Part shown: one piece after another, positions 13,111 through 26,215 of the stretch
Layout of the letters: each line of letters opens with the position of its first letter
Position numbering within the stretch: position 1 is the stretch's first letter
DNA from: Neodiprion pinetum
Taxonomy: Eukaryota; Arthropoda; Insecta; Hymenoptera; Diprionidae
Assembly (NCBI RefSeq): GCF_021155775.2
Contig: NC_060237.1
Coordinates: 21,598,970 to 21,662,969 of the forward strand
Length of the DNA: 64,000 bases
Direction: 5' to 3'
The notes under the pieces: model-generated
Seen by the model: the letters and a program-made list of their open reading frames with translations, nothing else
The model's database searches: none
What the model was told of the DNA's origin: nothing
Program-made: the position numbers and the translations under genes

Positions 13111-14058
13111 GGCTGCATAAGTCAGGTAATGGATTTCCGCGGTTCATTCAGCTGAGTTTCCGCTCGACCTGCAATGTATAAGGTCCCCACAGCTGTGGCC
13201 GGTTGATAGTTTTCGGATCGCTTTCATCGGCGCCTGCCCGTCCTATTCTCCGAGGTGTTCTTTACCGCGTCAGGGTCCAGCAGCTAGTAATTGCGAGGCG
13301 CGGACGCTAAAGTTCCAGCGTATGTATAAACGCGAGCAGTGAACGCTAGTCCGTGCAAATATTTGTCTATTAAATATCAGGATATTTATTCCGGCGTACG
13401 TGCCAGTTCCGAACCACCTACGGTTCTCCCGCGACCGTTGATTGTGCGAATGAATACATTAGCCAGAAGTAGAGCGAGCAGTGCAAACTCCTGCAACTAC
13501 CATTCTCTACCTGGATTCACGAAAATTTCAACTCGGTAAATTTCAACGGGCGTTACATTACAGTCGGTGCGGACAATTGAGGTTTTAAAATTTCAACCGA
13601 CTCGGGAAAACTTTCGCAAAAAGAATCAAGGTTTCTTGCAATTATTCACGGGGTTGGAAGAATACGCCATTGCGGATAATGAAATCGAACCAATCTGTAC
13701 AACGTAATTTCTAACCAATTTAAATTGATTTGAAATAAAACGTTGATACATGTAGACCCTGGTTCATAATTTTACTATTCATTTCATCATTCAAGAATAT
13801 GAGCACTGCGGGTTAAAAATTGCGAGGATTGTTTTTACGAGGCTTCGTACACGATCATATTTCGGTACTAAGAAACCAGCAGCTACCGAGGCAAAGCAAC
13901 ACCGTTGATCCGACGACACTTCCTTCGTTATTCTCGTTTCTAGGTATTCGTTGTCAAGGTATAATACAAGGTATACGATAATTTGCGAGATGATAACGAT
14001 CGCTGTTAGTTAGGGATCCCCATCGTCGCCGGAAGCCACGAATTAGCACTGCACTCAC

Positions 14059-14262
14059 CTGAAGATGCGCTATCTGTCCAAGTGAGCGAACTGCGCTAAG
14101 GTGGGTGTGCGACGTGTACAATACGGTTACTTCGTTAATTAGATTAAACAAGAACTGGAGCGCGCTAAGCACATTGCGGGCACAATGCGCGGGATTGGAG
14201 TGGGTAAGCTTCTGTTTAGCATCGACCCGAGCTTGCAGCCCGGATCCCGCAGCGTCGCTCAT
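14059..14262 (-). CDS. Candidate 5' coding exon, product unknown
   Basis: On the minus strand an ATG at 14262 opens a 68-codon frame that runs straight into a very strong donor, TTCAG|GTGAGT (GT at 14058-14057), leaving phase 0. The peptide begins MSDAAGSG, is not low complexity, and has one mildly hydrophobic patch (FLFNLINEVTVLY). It has no signal peptide and no domain I recognise. The start context is weak (T at -3). The segment lies between the two ratchet points on the same strand, so it could be an alternative first or cassette exon of the inferred long-intron gene. It could equally be a chance frame next to a cryptic donor. There is no homology support. Confidence 0.25.
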
Positions 14263-16430
14263 TGAGGTCGAGTTCCAATAACACTGTTAGCTTTATAGTT
14301 TAACTTGGCGCGAAATGTATTCACTCTCCTCACCCGCTGCTGACAAGCTTCCGAAAAGCCAAATTTCGTCCGCGCAGTTTCCTTCCCTTGGAATAAGGGC
14401 CAGGTGTTTGGGCCCACTGACACGGGGCTTCCGAGGGTCCAATAGCTTCCGATTTTCCCGTTCCGAATCGCGACAAGCGAGTGACTTGAGAAGGAGCAGG
14501 GAACCGTGTATTGCCAATTTGAAATATTTAAGGATACAAAACCCTGATGTGCTTGCTGAGCTGTACCTGTAGCTGAAATCCAACACAATGAACGATGATT
14601 CTAGAACGTAAGGTTTTCTATATTGTGAAAGGAGACAAGTTTCTTTTCTAACAAAAAGGTTGAACCAATCATGGGTTAACATTTCCCGTCTGAGCAGTGC
14701 GTACAAGCCATTTATTTTGAGAGTCTAAAACCAGTTTGAATCAGGTTAGCCAACCAATTGAAATAACTGCTTAACAAATTTTCCGTAAAATTTTCCGTTG
14801 AATTGAAATATACCATTTGCTATCGATATACGAGTCATTTATGTCATTTTATATCGGGTACCGTTGTATTAAGGTACCTACGCGACGCTTTTGTAGAATC
14901 AATTTTTCCCCCTTGCTCTCTAAGAGCGCAAGTTATGCGGCTGCGACGACAGCGGTACGTTTTTAGATAGCTTCATCTCGACGACGGAGAGAAGAGACGA
15001 GGACGACGTATTGCGTCGAGGTTTCGTTGTAATTTGAGGCCTGTCACGGGTTAACTAGATTTCTCCTCCCTGCCCTTTGCCGGCTCTTACACTGACCCTC
15101 GCTGTCCATCCGAACTCGGAGTTTTCGTTGTCCAAAGGTCATCGAAACGCGCGGACGGTATTAGATCAAAACCAAACGTGGTTAATCTCTTGCGCCACGT
15201 TTTCATCGCCGCGACGTCGTCTTTGTCCGACTGAAAAGAATTGGGCGCATTTCAGGCGGTTATTCCCGTTCGGATGAACCGTCAGAACGCGTTCGATTAG
15301 CTGTGCCGCAATCGGTGGTTATCAGCGATGATTTGTTGGCCGGCTCGCGTCGGGCGAAATTGAAAACAAGGAAAGCGGGGAAAAAACCGTAACGGATCGG
15401 CCGAGTATATTTGATTTTAACGACCACCGGCCGTCAAGTTGACATATATACTTGACGGATATATCCATTTGATGATAAACGCGAGTGGAATGTGAAAATC
15501 ATTCCTGGTTCGGGTCCAGTATAATGTGAATGTTATATATATGTACGCGGGGCGCTGAAGCGAGCTCATTTTTTGCCCCGTACCGTGGCTTAATAAATAA
15601 CAAGGACCCTCCGCGTCCTGCAGCAATCTTCCATTGAAAAGTTTCGTATTCAGGAGTAGCGAAGAGAAGGAGGAGGATGGAACACGGGGTCGAAGGGAGA
15701 CTGACCACTGTCCGTTGTCCGCGTCGAACAAGAAGATGGGTCCCGGTATTTTTGGTCAACAACAAACTCGATTACAAGTCGAGGCTGACGGAGTCCGATC
15801 TTCCTTCACCGTAATCAATGAACGAATTTACCATAGCCCGATACTCGACCCGTCCCTCGGTCTTCTCCGGACCTCCGACGGGGCAAGAACCGCGGATGGA
15901 GACATAAAAAATTACAATCAAGTGACGATGCATCGCGCTCGCAATCATCGGTGTACAATATTTTTCTATGTAGACTCGGTTATGAATCCAACGTCGTCGA
16001 GGAACTTGGCTGACAATGAGCACATGCAAATTTATTCCTGTTGGTACCTGCAGATGCGCAATCCAACAAAACCGAGTCCAACACGAACGGACGAACGGGA
16101 AACGCGCACTGCACAGTTCACCGTCGTAAAGCTCGACATCCTGACTTGACCATTGTCAACCTTTGCCTAACAGTCTTGTACCTTTTCTATGCCCATTATA
16201 ATTCCCATTGCCAATGACTCGCGAGTCACCGAGCAACGTGTTCCTATAGTGAACACGATATGATTCCTCGTCGAAGGATCGCACTGTTTTCTTTTTCTTC
16301 GCGTCACCGTCGATCCAGTGCGTACTACACATTGATCTTGAGCAATATCGTGTCCGTCTTTTTCGTGCATCCCAAATATGGCACAAGTCGAGAATAGACA
16401 CGTGGGATGAGAGAAAGAAAGATCGAGCGC

Positions 16431-16455
16431 GAGAGAGAGAGAGAGAGAGAGAGAG
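16431..16455. repeat. (GA)n microsatellite
   Basis: Twelve to thirteen pure GA units. Confidence 0.94.
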
Positions 16456-19400
16456 TAGTCGGAATTACTGCAACGACCGCCAAGCCAATTTCGAGAGCAT
16501 ATCGCAGAGCGCAAGAGAGCGATTGCGGATCATCTGCAGGGCTTGATTTGAAATATGTGTCAGTCAAGCTGCAGAGAACGTCAATCAAACGTGAATTTTT
16601 TTTTCATACCGCAGCCTGGTCGTGGTGCTTGGAACTAAAAACGCAGCTACCCATGCGCTTCCGCCTAGCGGATTGTGATTGCACGGTTGTGTATATCTAT
16701 CCCTGATTGTGAGCTCGACGTCGGTCTACATGAAATAAAGAATGGACGTAGGTACGACCGAGCCGGGGCTTGTTGGTAGGGCACGATAGTCGATGATGGG
16801 TTCCGATGTTGGGCCAAAGAGTTAGCGGTGTGCACACGAGTGGCTCTCTATAGGTATCATCCCGCTGCACTCGAACCCGAGAGCTTCTGCAGCACACGTC
16901 GGCCTAGTGAGCTTGTTTGTATGCAGATGAACCGCCCCGGAACCCGCAGGCTCCGAGGTCCCGGAACACGTGCGGTGGCGGATTCTCCGTTTGGATTTAG
17001 CATTCCCAGCGTGCGACCTAATAAGTGGGGAACATACTTCCGATAGGCGAACGGTGGAGGAGCGAGAGGGAAAAACGCGAGCCAATCTCGTTTTCCTTGC
17101 AGTGATAGTCGAGCTTGCAGACGTTACAAGGATTCGCATTGGCGCACGGACACCGCGGAAAGTGCATTGTGTTCTATGCGAGTGGGTGTGCCCCGTGTAT
17201 CGTATAATAGATTGCAACGCGGGAGAGGCAATTTATTGTTTTTCCAACTCCAGATGCACCCTGCACCTGCAACATGTCCGATCACGCAGCTTTGCCAATG
17301 GAACGACAATGCCGATTAATTATTTCCGGCTAATGACGTCACGGATCTCTGTACGCATACGCGTACGACTCACCGTTGATCATCAACTGCGAGTTAGGAG
17401 AGGTATTTGCGCGTTGCGATATGCAGCGCGGCTTTAACGAGCCGTTGCATCGATTCTTATTACTCGAAAAGCTCGCCAGGTTATACATGTTCAACGAGTA
17501 ACTGCAGCGAGCAGAAGTACAAGTTTGCTTGCATGATGAAATTAGGTAAAGAGGTAGAAACGTCCTACGTCTTGTGGCAGTTAATTTTAATCTAAGGATA
17601 TACATCGTAGGTTTCCTCGTCGTCAAAGCAGGTGTAATTATATATACGCCGAGGCGAATATTGCACCGACCCGAGTTGTTGCATAATTTAACAGGAGCCA
17701 TATAAACAGCGACGGCAGCGTGATGTTGAATTGCTAAGGAGCCGGGTTATATCCTGCTACGAGGACGAGCCGGGACACCGGGGAACCGCCTGGATATAGA
17801 TCTGTTCCGGAAAACCGAGCTAGGCCAGTTACAGCTGGCTGATACTGCTAATGTGACAAAATGCGTTACAACTTGTTCGTGCCGCCGTGAATAGTCGCCC
17901 GAATTAGAACAATGTTATTCCGAACCGGCGTCGAATCATTTTTCAACTTCGCATCATCGTCGATCGATCGTCACACGATTTACGAGTAATGAAAAGGACG
18001 ATCGGAACTTGCGTGTATCATCGTACGTACGCGTATCGCTGATATTGTAATGCCTCTTGAGTATCCGTTAATTTAATTTCCACTGGTCGATTGGCGCGTG
18101 TTACGTCTGTCTCGGGGCTTGACGGACGATCTGATCGGTTTCATTCGCTTCGATCCTTGTTGCTCCTTCGCTTTGCTCGACCTTTAGCGCGGAGCCGCTT
18201 TCAGGAGGGGAAGCGCAATTGACTGGCAGTCAGGAAGCGATAAGTGGCCGGCAGGCCGGTGCTGTTCCTTTGATGGCTCTTATTCCTTTGGTCATTATAC
18301 CCGCCGCCATCCACCGGAGATTAACGTCGTGAATGAAGCAGTTTCAGTCACAATGGGCGCGGGCAGAGGGACACAAGAAGCGTCATTTGATTAGGAATCA
18401 ATCGGAATTCGAGTCAATATTTGTGCGCGAACGAAGAATCTGGCGATCTCATCGCCTGAAGCGACGAGTCAAACTTTATATTGTACAATACAATTATTTC
18501 TTATATATAATGACATGTGAGGGTAATCAACCGATCGTGACGATCAAAACTTTTCATTTCCTCAACAAAATTAAATACACGTAGCGACTAATCATCGACA
18601 CTTTCTGGTCGATATGCCTAATAGTGAACGGTAAAAAGTTTGGCCTGTAAACGGGTTACCGGGTCTATTAAAATCCGGCTCATTCAACTACCCTGAAAGC
18701 CAGCTGGGTTAGTTTCGGACATAAAGCGCGATGAAACTGCAGAAGTACACTCGAATCTTGAAGAAACTTTCAATAATTCTTCTCAATGACTTTCGAGAAA
18801 CCGCAAAGCACCGTGAACTTTTCTCGTGTGCGAGGTGCGGCATGTCGATACTCCGCGAAGCTACTGCGGACAGATGGATATAACGCACAGATCAAAATTG
18901 AGGAAGAGGACGAGGACGAGAAAAGGATCGGTCTAACGACGGACGAAAATCGAGGGGGAAATACGCGGTCGAAGGGTTCCACCCTCGGGTAGGAAAAATA
19001 AAAGAAATAAGTTGAATCTGTTGTTGTCGAGTAGGTACTATCCTGTTCTTATCTTTTATGCATTATCAGTCCGTTTCCGTCACAGCCTCTCCCCGACTTC
19101 CTGACTCGACTCGATTCGTCGAACGTCTCCCAAGGGTTGCGCATTCCCACTTCCGTATAACTATACGTTTCCCGTCCAATATTATGCTAATACTTTCTCC
19201 TGAAATTTGCTACCGCCTACCCTCAGGGCGGCAGCTTTGCACTGAGCGTATTATGAAGGAAGCAGAGCTTTCCCCTTCCCTCGCTATGCAGTTCAAAAAC
19301 CGCACCTACTCCGTCGCTGTTCCCCGTCTCAACGATCGTTCTCAAACTTCGGATTCTTTTCCCACATTTTATACTCGGTGTAACGGCATATCTGAATAAA

Positions 19401-20924
19401 ATAGAATTGAAATCATACAATCGCGATCCACTTACGAAACGTAAAGCAGATTCCCGCCGGACTACTAAAAAGCTTACCACATACACGAACATCCCGGTTC
19501 GTCGACAGGTATCGGAGTGACTGCTGTTAAACGAGATAGTCGCTAGAACGGTAGAGTTTTAATCACAGTCTGCCCGGATTCCGCTCTAAACGTATTGCGC
19601 ATGAGCTTGCACGTTACACAGAAGCCGCGATTGAAAACAAGGGATGAATAGCGGGCAACCGGGAGTTGGCTGTTGAGTGAACCCACCTAAAAACGCGGGC
19701 GCGAATGCACATTCGGTGAGGAGGTGGGGGGGGGGGTTAAAAGTCAGCAAGGGAATACAGGCGGCGCACTGCAGAAAAAAAGTTTCAAGCAAAATGGAGC
19801 AATTGAAACAAGGCGCGGTTACCCCTGACCTCTTCGACTCGTCGAGCATGCACGGAGCTCAAGCGGTGCAGGATCGTAGTTTGCATTATGTTTTATTCCG
19901 CAGGACCGTGCCCCACATACGTAATGCACATATTGCGTAGCAAACGTGTTTCTCGCATACAGTGAAAGAAAAATAAAGCGTATAACGAACGCATACGTGT
20001 ACGTGTATGGCTATTGTGCCGACGAGACGTTTTTCCGTCGTCGGGATCGCGCGGTGCACGGTAGGAAAGGAACAATGAAAATACTACCCGGGGCCTCAAT
20101 TATTACGCGTAAAAGTTTACTCGGTGAATATTTCACGCGTGGGATGCCAACCGTGGGCTTCTTTCGTCGGGTGGGTGATTCGGTTGCTCCGTTGGTCTGC
20201 ATGTATACATCCCTGACTGCGGTGTTGACTTAATAAATAAATTGCAGGCCTCGGCAGCAGCCGCGGTGTGTTTCCCCGGTCCTCCGGAAGCCGTTCACGG
20301 TTTTTTCCTCTCCCCCATTGTGGCCCATATTTTTTCAATTCCTCTCTTTTTTCAAAGGGGCACTGGAGGCACTTGTAACCTTCACTTTTTCCGAAAAAGC
20401 ACTTTTTATAATTCATGCATGAAGAATCCCGCGCTTGCGGTTGCCGAGGTTATAATGTCGCTGTATGCGATTGACCTTGTCTTTGTTTTTTTCCAAAACC
20501 CTCACCCAGTCCCGGTTGAATTTTCGTCGTAAAAAATTTCAACCTCCCGAAAACCTTCGTCATCGCATTCTGCTCAGTGAAAATGCGGGCCTTCCACGAT
20601 CAGTTGTAGAATTTGTTTCCAAACAGTTTTTACTACTTTTCTGTACCGGGCGGAGAAAATTGTTTGAAAACTCGGGAGCTTCGCACCGGCATTCTTGATT
20701 TAGTACTGAAATGTTTGGCGTGTAAGGCAACAGATGAAAGAGAAAATCTGAAATAGAGATTGAAGGAGGGAGTGAACGAAAGTAGGTGTATAAATTTGGC
20801 AACGCCCTCGTATGTTTCAGATTTAAAAATTCAAAGGGAATATATTGAAAAAACATAAAGTGCCTTTGTGAGTGAAGTATGGCGATGACTGGGGGCACAT
20901 AGTGCCTGTCAATTCGGTGCATGA

Positions 20925-20937
20925 GGGGGGGGGGGGG
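20925..20937. repeat. Poly-G run (13 G)
   Basis: A thirteen-base G homopolymer, with a purine-rich GA/GAAA tract about 40 bp downstream. Confidence 0.9.
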
Positions 20938-20974
20938 TAGAAAAGGTGGTTGCGAATGCAGGGGATGTGCACGT

Positions 20975-21010
20975 GAGAAGAGAGAAAGAGAGAAAGAGAG
21001 AGAGAGAGAA
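20975..21010. repeat. (GA)n/(GAAA)n tract
   Basis: A purine-only tract of GA units with interspersed AAA. Confidence 0.88.
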
Positions 21011-24000
21011 AAGTATATGGAAGGGAATTCCTCTTGGAGAAAACAAATTCATATTTCAACGGAATAGCGAGGAGTGTAGAGGGGGAGGGTGGTGGTTGTC
21101 GGGTATTCGCCGTAGGAACTTCGAGACGGAAATAAAAGTGAAATACGCGAATTTGCTTTCGGTGTAGAATCGTGAGAATCAACGGAGCGTGGAGAAGCGA
21201 ATAGCGATAAAAAGAAGAGTCGTATACGTCGGTATAAGGCTATGAAATTGAAAATAAAAGAAAAGGAGGAAGGGAATAATAGCGAGCCAATATACAAGGA
21301 CTTCGGGGAAAATTAAGAGGCGCTAAAGGAAGGAAAATTTTTATCGGCGGTCAAATCATGGCTCGTGGTACAATTTCGCACGCGCTTTTTCACTTTCGCA
21401 CTCTGAACCGGAAGAGATAATCGGGGAAGAAACATGCCTCGATCTCACGTCACGAACCGACGCGATAGCCTGAAGCTAAAGAGGTAATTGTCGTTATCAA
21501 ACTAGTCCCGACTAAGTACGAAATCGTGTCATTTCAGTCGGCGTATCAAGTTTCGGTAATCCATTGTCATTCCTTTCTTTCTAACGGGAAAAGCTCGTCT
21601 GGGTACGGCGTTCCTCTTACTTCGTTTTTCCCGAAGATTATTGAAAGACGAACGAGTTTTTCCCGGAACACAGAAATTCCAGCCTCCTTTCGAACGAAAC
21701 TCCCGAAACTCCCGGCGGCATTATTTCCAATCATTTCGGTGAAAAAGTTTGGCTAACGCGAAAAACTATAAGTAGACGGCACATGTGTTTCAAAGAATAG
21801 TTAAAGGCTGGGATTTATATTTCTGTAAGAAACGGAAAAGTATAAAGAATCGTGTATTGAAACGAAAAAGTTTGAATTCCATTTTGATCGGGGCGGAGAA
21901 ACTGCGGAAAAGAAATGGCTGGAAAGGGACAGCCTAACGGAAGAGTACAAGAGTAAATCTCTCAGCTGCAGCAAAGTCAGCTAAAACTCGCGCGAATAAG
22001 AAACACGTGCGTATGGTCGCACGGAATAAGCACCAAGTCGGTATAATTGAATCGCGACGTCGGTTAAAGGCGTGCTGGTTTTTATTGCCGAGGAGCTGAT
22101 TGGTCGAGGTGAAATTACCATTTCTTCTGCGGGGTAATATAATAATCAAGATTAATTTGCGAGACGCGTTCGTGCGCTCGTTGTTCTCGGCAGTATAATA
22201 TTTGCGGGAATTAGTTGAAGTGTAGAAAAAAGAAGAAAAAGAAGGAAAAAAAAAAAGCAAAAAGAGAAAAAGGAACAAAATTCTAGATCGCTTTATACAC
22301 GACCCGCGCACCTCATACCTCGGACGACAACCCTGTGCCTACAACTTTGAAATGGTAATTTTTGTGCAGGGTAAATACAAGACCTGGAACTTACACAGCT
22401 CGGAGAATACGTATAATTTATGTCCACGTCGGGCACAGGTGCGCGGACGAACCGTAGAGGATGGCGTTTATGAATCCTCCGCAAGCCGAAGGCGTACCTA
22501 GCACTACGTGTCATGTATACATATACGCGTATATTTTACGTGTGTGTGTGTGGGTGTACGCCTGTACACACAGGACGTAATAAGTATGTGCAGGCACAGA
22601 TAGAGATCGGAATTCGAGTTTGTGCTTCGAGTCCCGGCAAACAGCCACGCCACTCTTGAAACTTTCTTTCTTATACATAATATACAAGGTTTGTACGTAC
22701 CTTGGAACCAGGATACATAATTTATCATTAACGTATCCATCACCGGGTCTATCAGCGATCGAATGGTTAGATATATCTACGCTCGTCCTCTCAAACGAGA
22801 TTTGAACATCGATGATTATGTTCAACGGGGAAAGGGTGCAGAAATCATTGCATTCGATACGGGAAATAATTCATTGGATTTGCCACCCAGTCGTGTCGAC
22901 ACGGTATTCAATTTCCCCTTTAAATTATCGGCGTACCGTTTGGCGCTGAGTTTCGTCACAATCTATCAATCAGAGTGTCGATCCAAGCTGCGATATTAAT
23001 CTGCCTTAATATTTTCCACACATATTCGACTTTACACCATGAGAACTTCAATCCTGTGCAAATAAATTTTCCTCCAACAATTAACCACGGGAAAACGATT
23101 TTTTCATTCCTTGACACCCGAACCGCGACACCGATACACCGAAAGCTGGATCGATAATAAGCGGATGAATCGGTGAAAGCAGACGGAGAAGGACAAACAT
23201 TGCTCAAGTCCAGGGACGTGAAAAAGAACCGGTATAAACTCAGGGTGCCCTGCGTAAGCGGCAAATACTCGTCAGCTGATATCGGACAATCGGAACAAAG
23301 ACCCTTTAATCTAATATTTACGCGAACGGCTATCACAATAACCGAGACTGACAGATACCTACTCTCTCTCCTCTTCGCAAAGGAAACGCGGACGGCTCGA
23401 ATCCATAGACGCGCATTCATCCAGGACGCCCCCTCATTTCGGCCCCGGACACTGGCTGAGTATTAGGAACCACCATAAGCGACGGTGCCTCGTTCCACCA
23501 TCGGAAAACCCTTTCTGTTTGGACAGCATGGATTCGAATGAGCTGCCCCATCGAGCCGTGAATGAGTATATTGGTTTCTGTGTGTTCCAACCCTGTCGAC
23601 TCTCTCCTCCTCTCCGCCACACCGCCTGTGCAAATGTTTTCTCTCCTGCATGATCGAAATAGGACTGCACATCGATGTTGATGATCCATGCATTGTCTCC
23701 GTCGTGAAAATAAGGGAGTATAAGAAGAGTGGACAACGAATACCGTAAAAACTTTCATTTCGTGTCGGTGATAAATTGGAAATATTTACCCTTGAGCAAA
23801 ATTGCCCCCAAGAATATATTTAAGCTCGGTTTTCTCTTCTGAATCAGAAATTAGGCAGGAAATTTTTGTGCAACGTACAGAAATCGTATCAAATCTTCAG
23901 GTTGCTGGTACAGGTGGAAGACAAACTTTTTGAAATAGGGGCTTGGTGTCTCTTAGTTCGAACTGTTGACTCAATTTTATCGCCGTGCAAGAAGACAATG

Positions 24001-25043
24001 AACGGACGGTTTCGTACGAGTTTATCTCCGACTAACGGAGGACGATGTTTTATCGTTAGCGTCGGGGTTTGCGAGAGAAGACTGGGAGTCAAAGGTCGTA
24101 CCAGTTGACTTTAAATCGCCTCTACATTACTGGCGAGCGAAAGATATATTACATTGTTTTTTTTTACACCTATCGCCACCCACAGCGTCGTCTCGCCTTT
24201 GCGTCGTTTGCCTCAATTATGAAAGTCGCGACAGAAGACGCGTCGTAAAGTGCTGAGAGTGCCAATGCAGGTTAGCGTGAGTGTGCGACCAATTACGAAT
24301 TTAATGGAGTTGGTGTCGTCGAAGTTGTCGTGGCGAAAATGGGGCCATCATTACGTTTTGGAGAAATTTTAGTGACATTCTCATAATCCCACCGCTGAAA
24401 CCAGTTTTTGCGCAAAATTCACATACCCGACGGTAGGAAACTTTAGCGCTTTGCTGTTTTTCTTGCAAGCTCACTTTTGTTCTTCATGAACTGCGGAACG
24501 TTTCCGAGAACGGATAACATGCGGGGTAAAAAAAAGCACCCCGAGGGTGCAGCCGGCGCCGTGAATGCATGTGTGTGAGAGAGCCACCCGCTCGCATGCA
24601 AGTTCGTCAAGTTTCCAAGTCAAACAAAGGGTCCGGGTAGGCAAGCTAGCATCAAGCATTTTTAGACGGTAAACAATTTCATGGAGCTTTCCTTCCCTGC
24701 ACTTTTCTAACGTCGTCGGACTGACGCTCTCTTCTTATCCTCTCTTCTTTCCCTCCCCCTCACCTCCACATGCACGTCCGCGCGTGCAAGGTGCCTATAC
24801 GAATTCACTCTTCTCCGCTATTACTTCTGTTTGTTCAGCCACGAGCGCTCAAGTGCCATAAGCTGGGGCACCAGGCACCGATAGTCGCTGGCTGGTTTCA
24901 ACGAGTCTCGTTCCTATACGAAGAAGACTGCCACTGTTAAACTTCAACTGCAATATCCGTGTTCAATGGAGACGGTAACGCCGCGGCGCCGGCGTCGCGA
25001 TAAAGAAAGTAAGGGGAATGAGATATCGAGAGGAAGAAAGAGG

Positions 25044-25062
25044 GAGAGAGAGAGAGAGAGAG
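25044..25062. repeat. (GA)n microsatellite
   Basis: About nine GA units inside a longer purine-rich stretch. Confidence 0.9.
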
Positions 25063-26123
25063 ATCAGAGGAAGAGGAGGAACGGGTCCAAGTGGAAACGG
25101 AAATATCCTGAAACTAGGTACTCAGCGATGATTGCGCAAGAAAATTACCCGCCAGCTTCTTCTCCGTTTGTAAAGAGCGACCAAACGATAGATGGAAATC
25201 AATTCTTGTATTTTATTGAATAATAATGAAAAGTAATTCCCCCCCGCAGAGAATCCCGTTATAAACTTTTTCCCCGACCATTTCCATGCGCCGGCATTTC
25301 TTGCCGCTTTCTCTCTCTCGCTCTCTCCTCCTATCCGAAGGAGAAGTTGCTTTTACCTCCTGAAATTGCGCGATCTTCGAGTGTTTGCACGCAAAACATG
25401 CACCCACATTCTCCATCACGGTTGGAATTTCTCGACTGAACCAGTTCAACAAACAGGTGAATATTTAATACATGTAGGTACACACACCCTCGGGTGTACC
25501 TGCAGCAGCTCTTGCACGTTTATCTAGGACGTTGCAGCAGCAGATTTTCAGTCAAGATTTACACGAAGTTCGGCTAACCGAGTTAGCGGTTTATCACGAG
25601 TCTGAAAGCTCATCGATTCGCGTGTTTAATTCATGCTTCCCGGTACGCTCAACTTCGGGTGCCGTTCGAATTTTCGTTAAAAATGCGAAACTCCAACGCT
25701 TCGCATAATTGTTGAAGGCGAATGAAAGATGACGAAATACCGCAGTGCTGATAGGATGATAACGTCTGTACATACCTACGGTAGCGAGTGGAACAATTGC
25801 ATTGTTTCCTCGACAATGCGACGTATGTATAGGACCAAGTTATGCAGCTGAGAGAAAGCTGCTGGTAAACTGCTCTTTTGAGGAGAAATAATGCGAGCTT
25901 TTGTTACGCTCAGCTCAACCGTTAACGCCGAAAGTAACACGCGGAATCATCCGAGTTCCGTGTCAGTCTCACGGAACGATTGGAATTTGCCATAATTTGC
26001 ACGGTGCTCGTTACATATACGGAAAAAGTCCTTGCAGAGTATGCACGGGTCGTATTGGAAAATATTTGTTACGACCACTGCGAGAAATTCAAAATTCCGT
26101 GAATAGTGATGTGAAAAACTTAC

Positions 26124-26215
26124 CAGGTACCAAATAGTCGGTGGCTACTTTTGAGAAGCTACGAAAGTTGAGCGCATCGAGTACTTACCTGAAAGAAAAA
26201 CAGAACAGAGTTACA
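26124..26215 (-). promoter_or_regulatory. Candidate recursive-splicing ratchet point 2, with possible RS exon
   Basis: The minus strand reads a strong pyrimidine tract ending CTTTCAG immediately followed by GTAAGT; the junction is between plus 26189 and 26188. A GTAAC sequence that could act as a branch point lies just upstream. It shares the 12-mer TTTCAGGTAAGT with ratchet point 1, on the same strand and about 22.3 kb away. A second donor, CTG|GTAAGT (GT at 26123-26122), follows 65 nt later, so 26124-26188 has the layout of an RS exon. This matches the architecture described for recursive splicing in long introns. Use in vivo is inferred. Confidence 0.7.

Larger units (their letters stand above)
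5281..14058. other. Non-coding stretch
   Basis: No supported gene. The longest frames (for example about 198 codons on the minus strand at 10824-11420 and 138 codons opposite it) overlap each other on both strands in GC-richer sequence, which argues for chance. A strong plus-strand 3' splice site (TCTCTCCACAG ending at 11053) has no convincing partner. Simple repeats include ATCC tetramers near 12017 and GA tracts near 12504 and 13085. Confidence 0.6.
14263..26123. other. Non-coding stretch
   Basis: No supported gene. Open frames of up to 171 codons (15634-16149, plus) lack splice or homology support. The stretch holds GA microsatellites near 16431, 20975 and 25044, homopolymer G runs near 19726 and 20925, and a short GT tract near 22539. 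Codon-like bias and domain motifs are absent. Confidence 0.6.

Noticed and set aside
15634..16149. 171-codon plus-strand frame
   Set aside because: No domain, no splice partner, and an opposing frame on the minus strand. Treated as chance.
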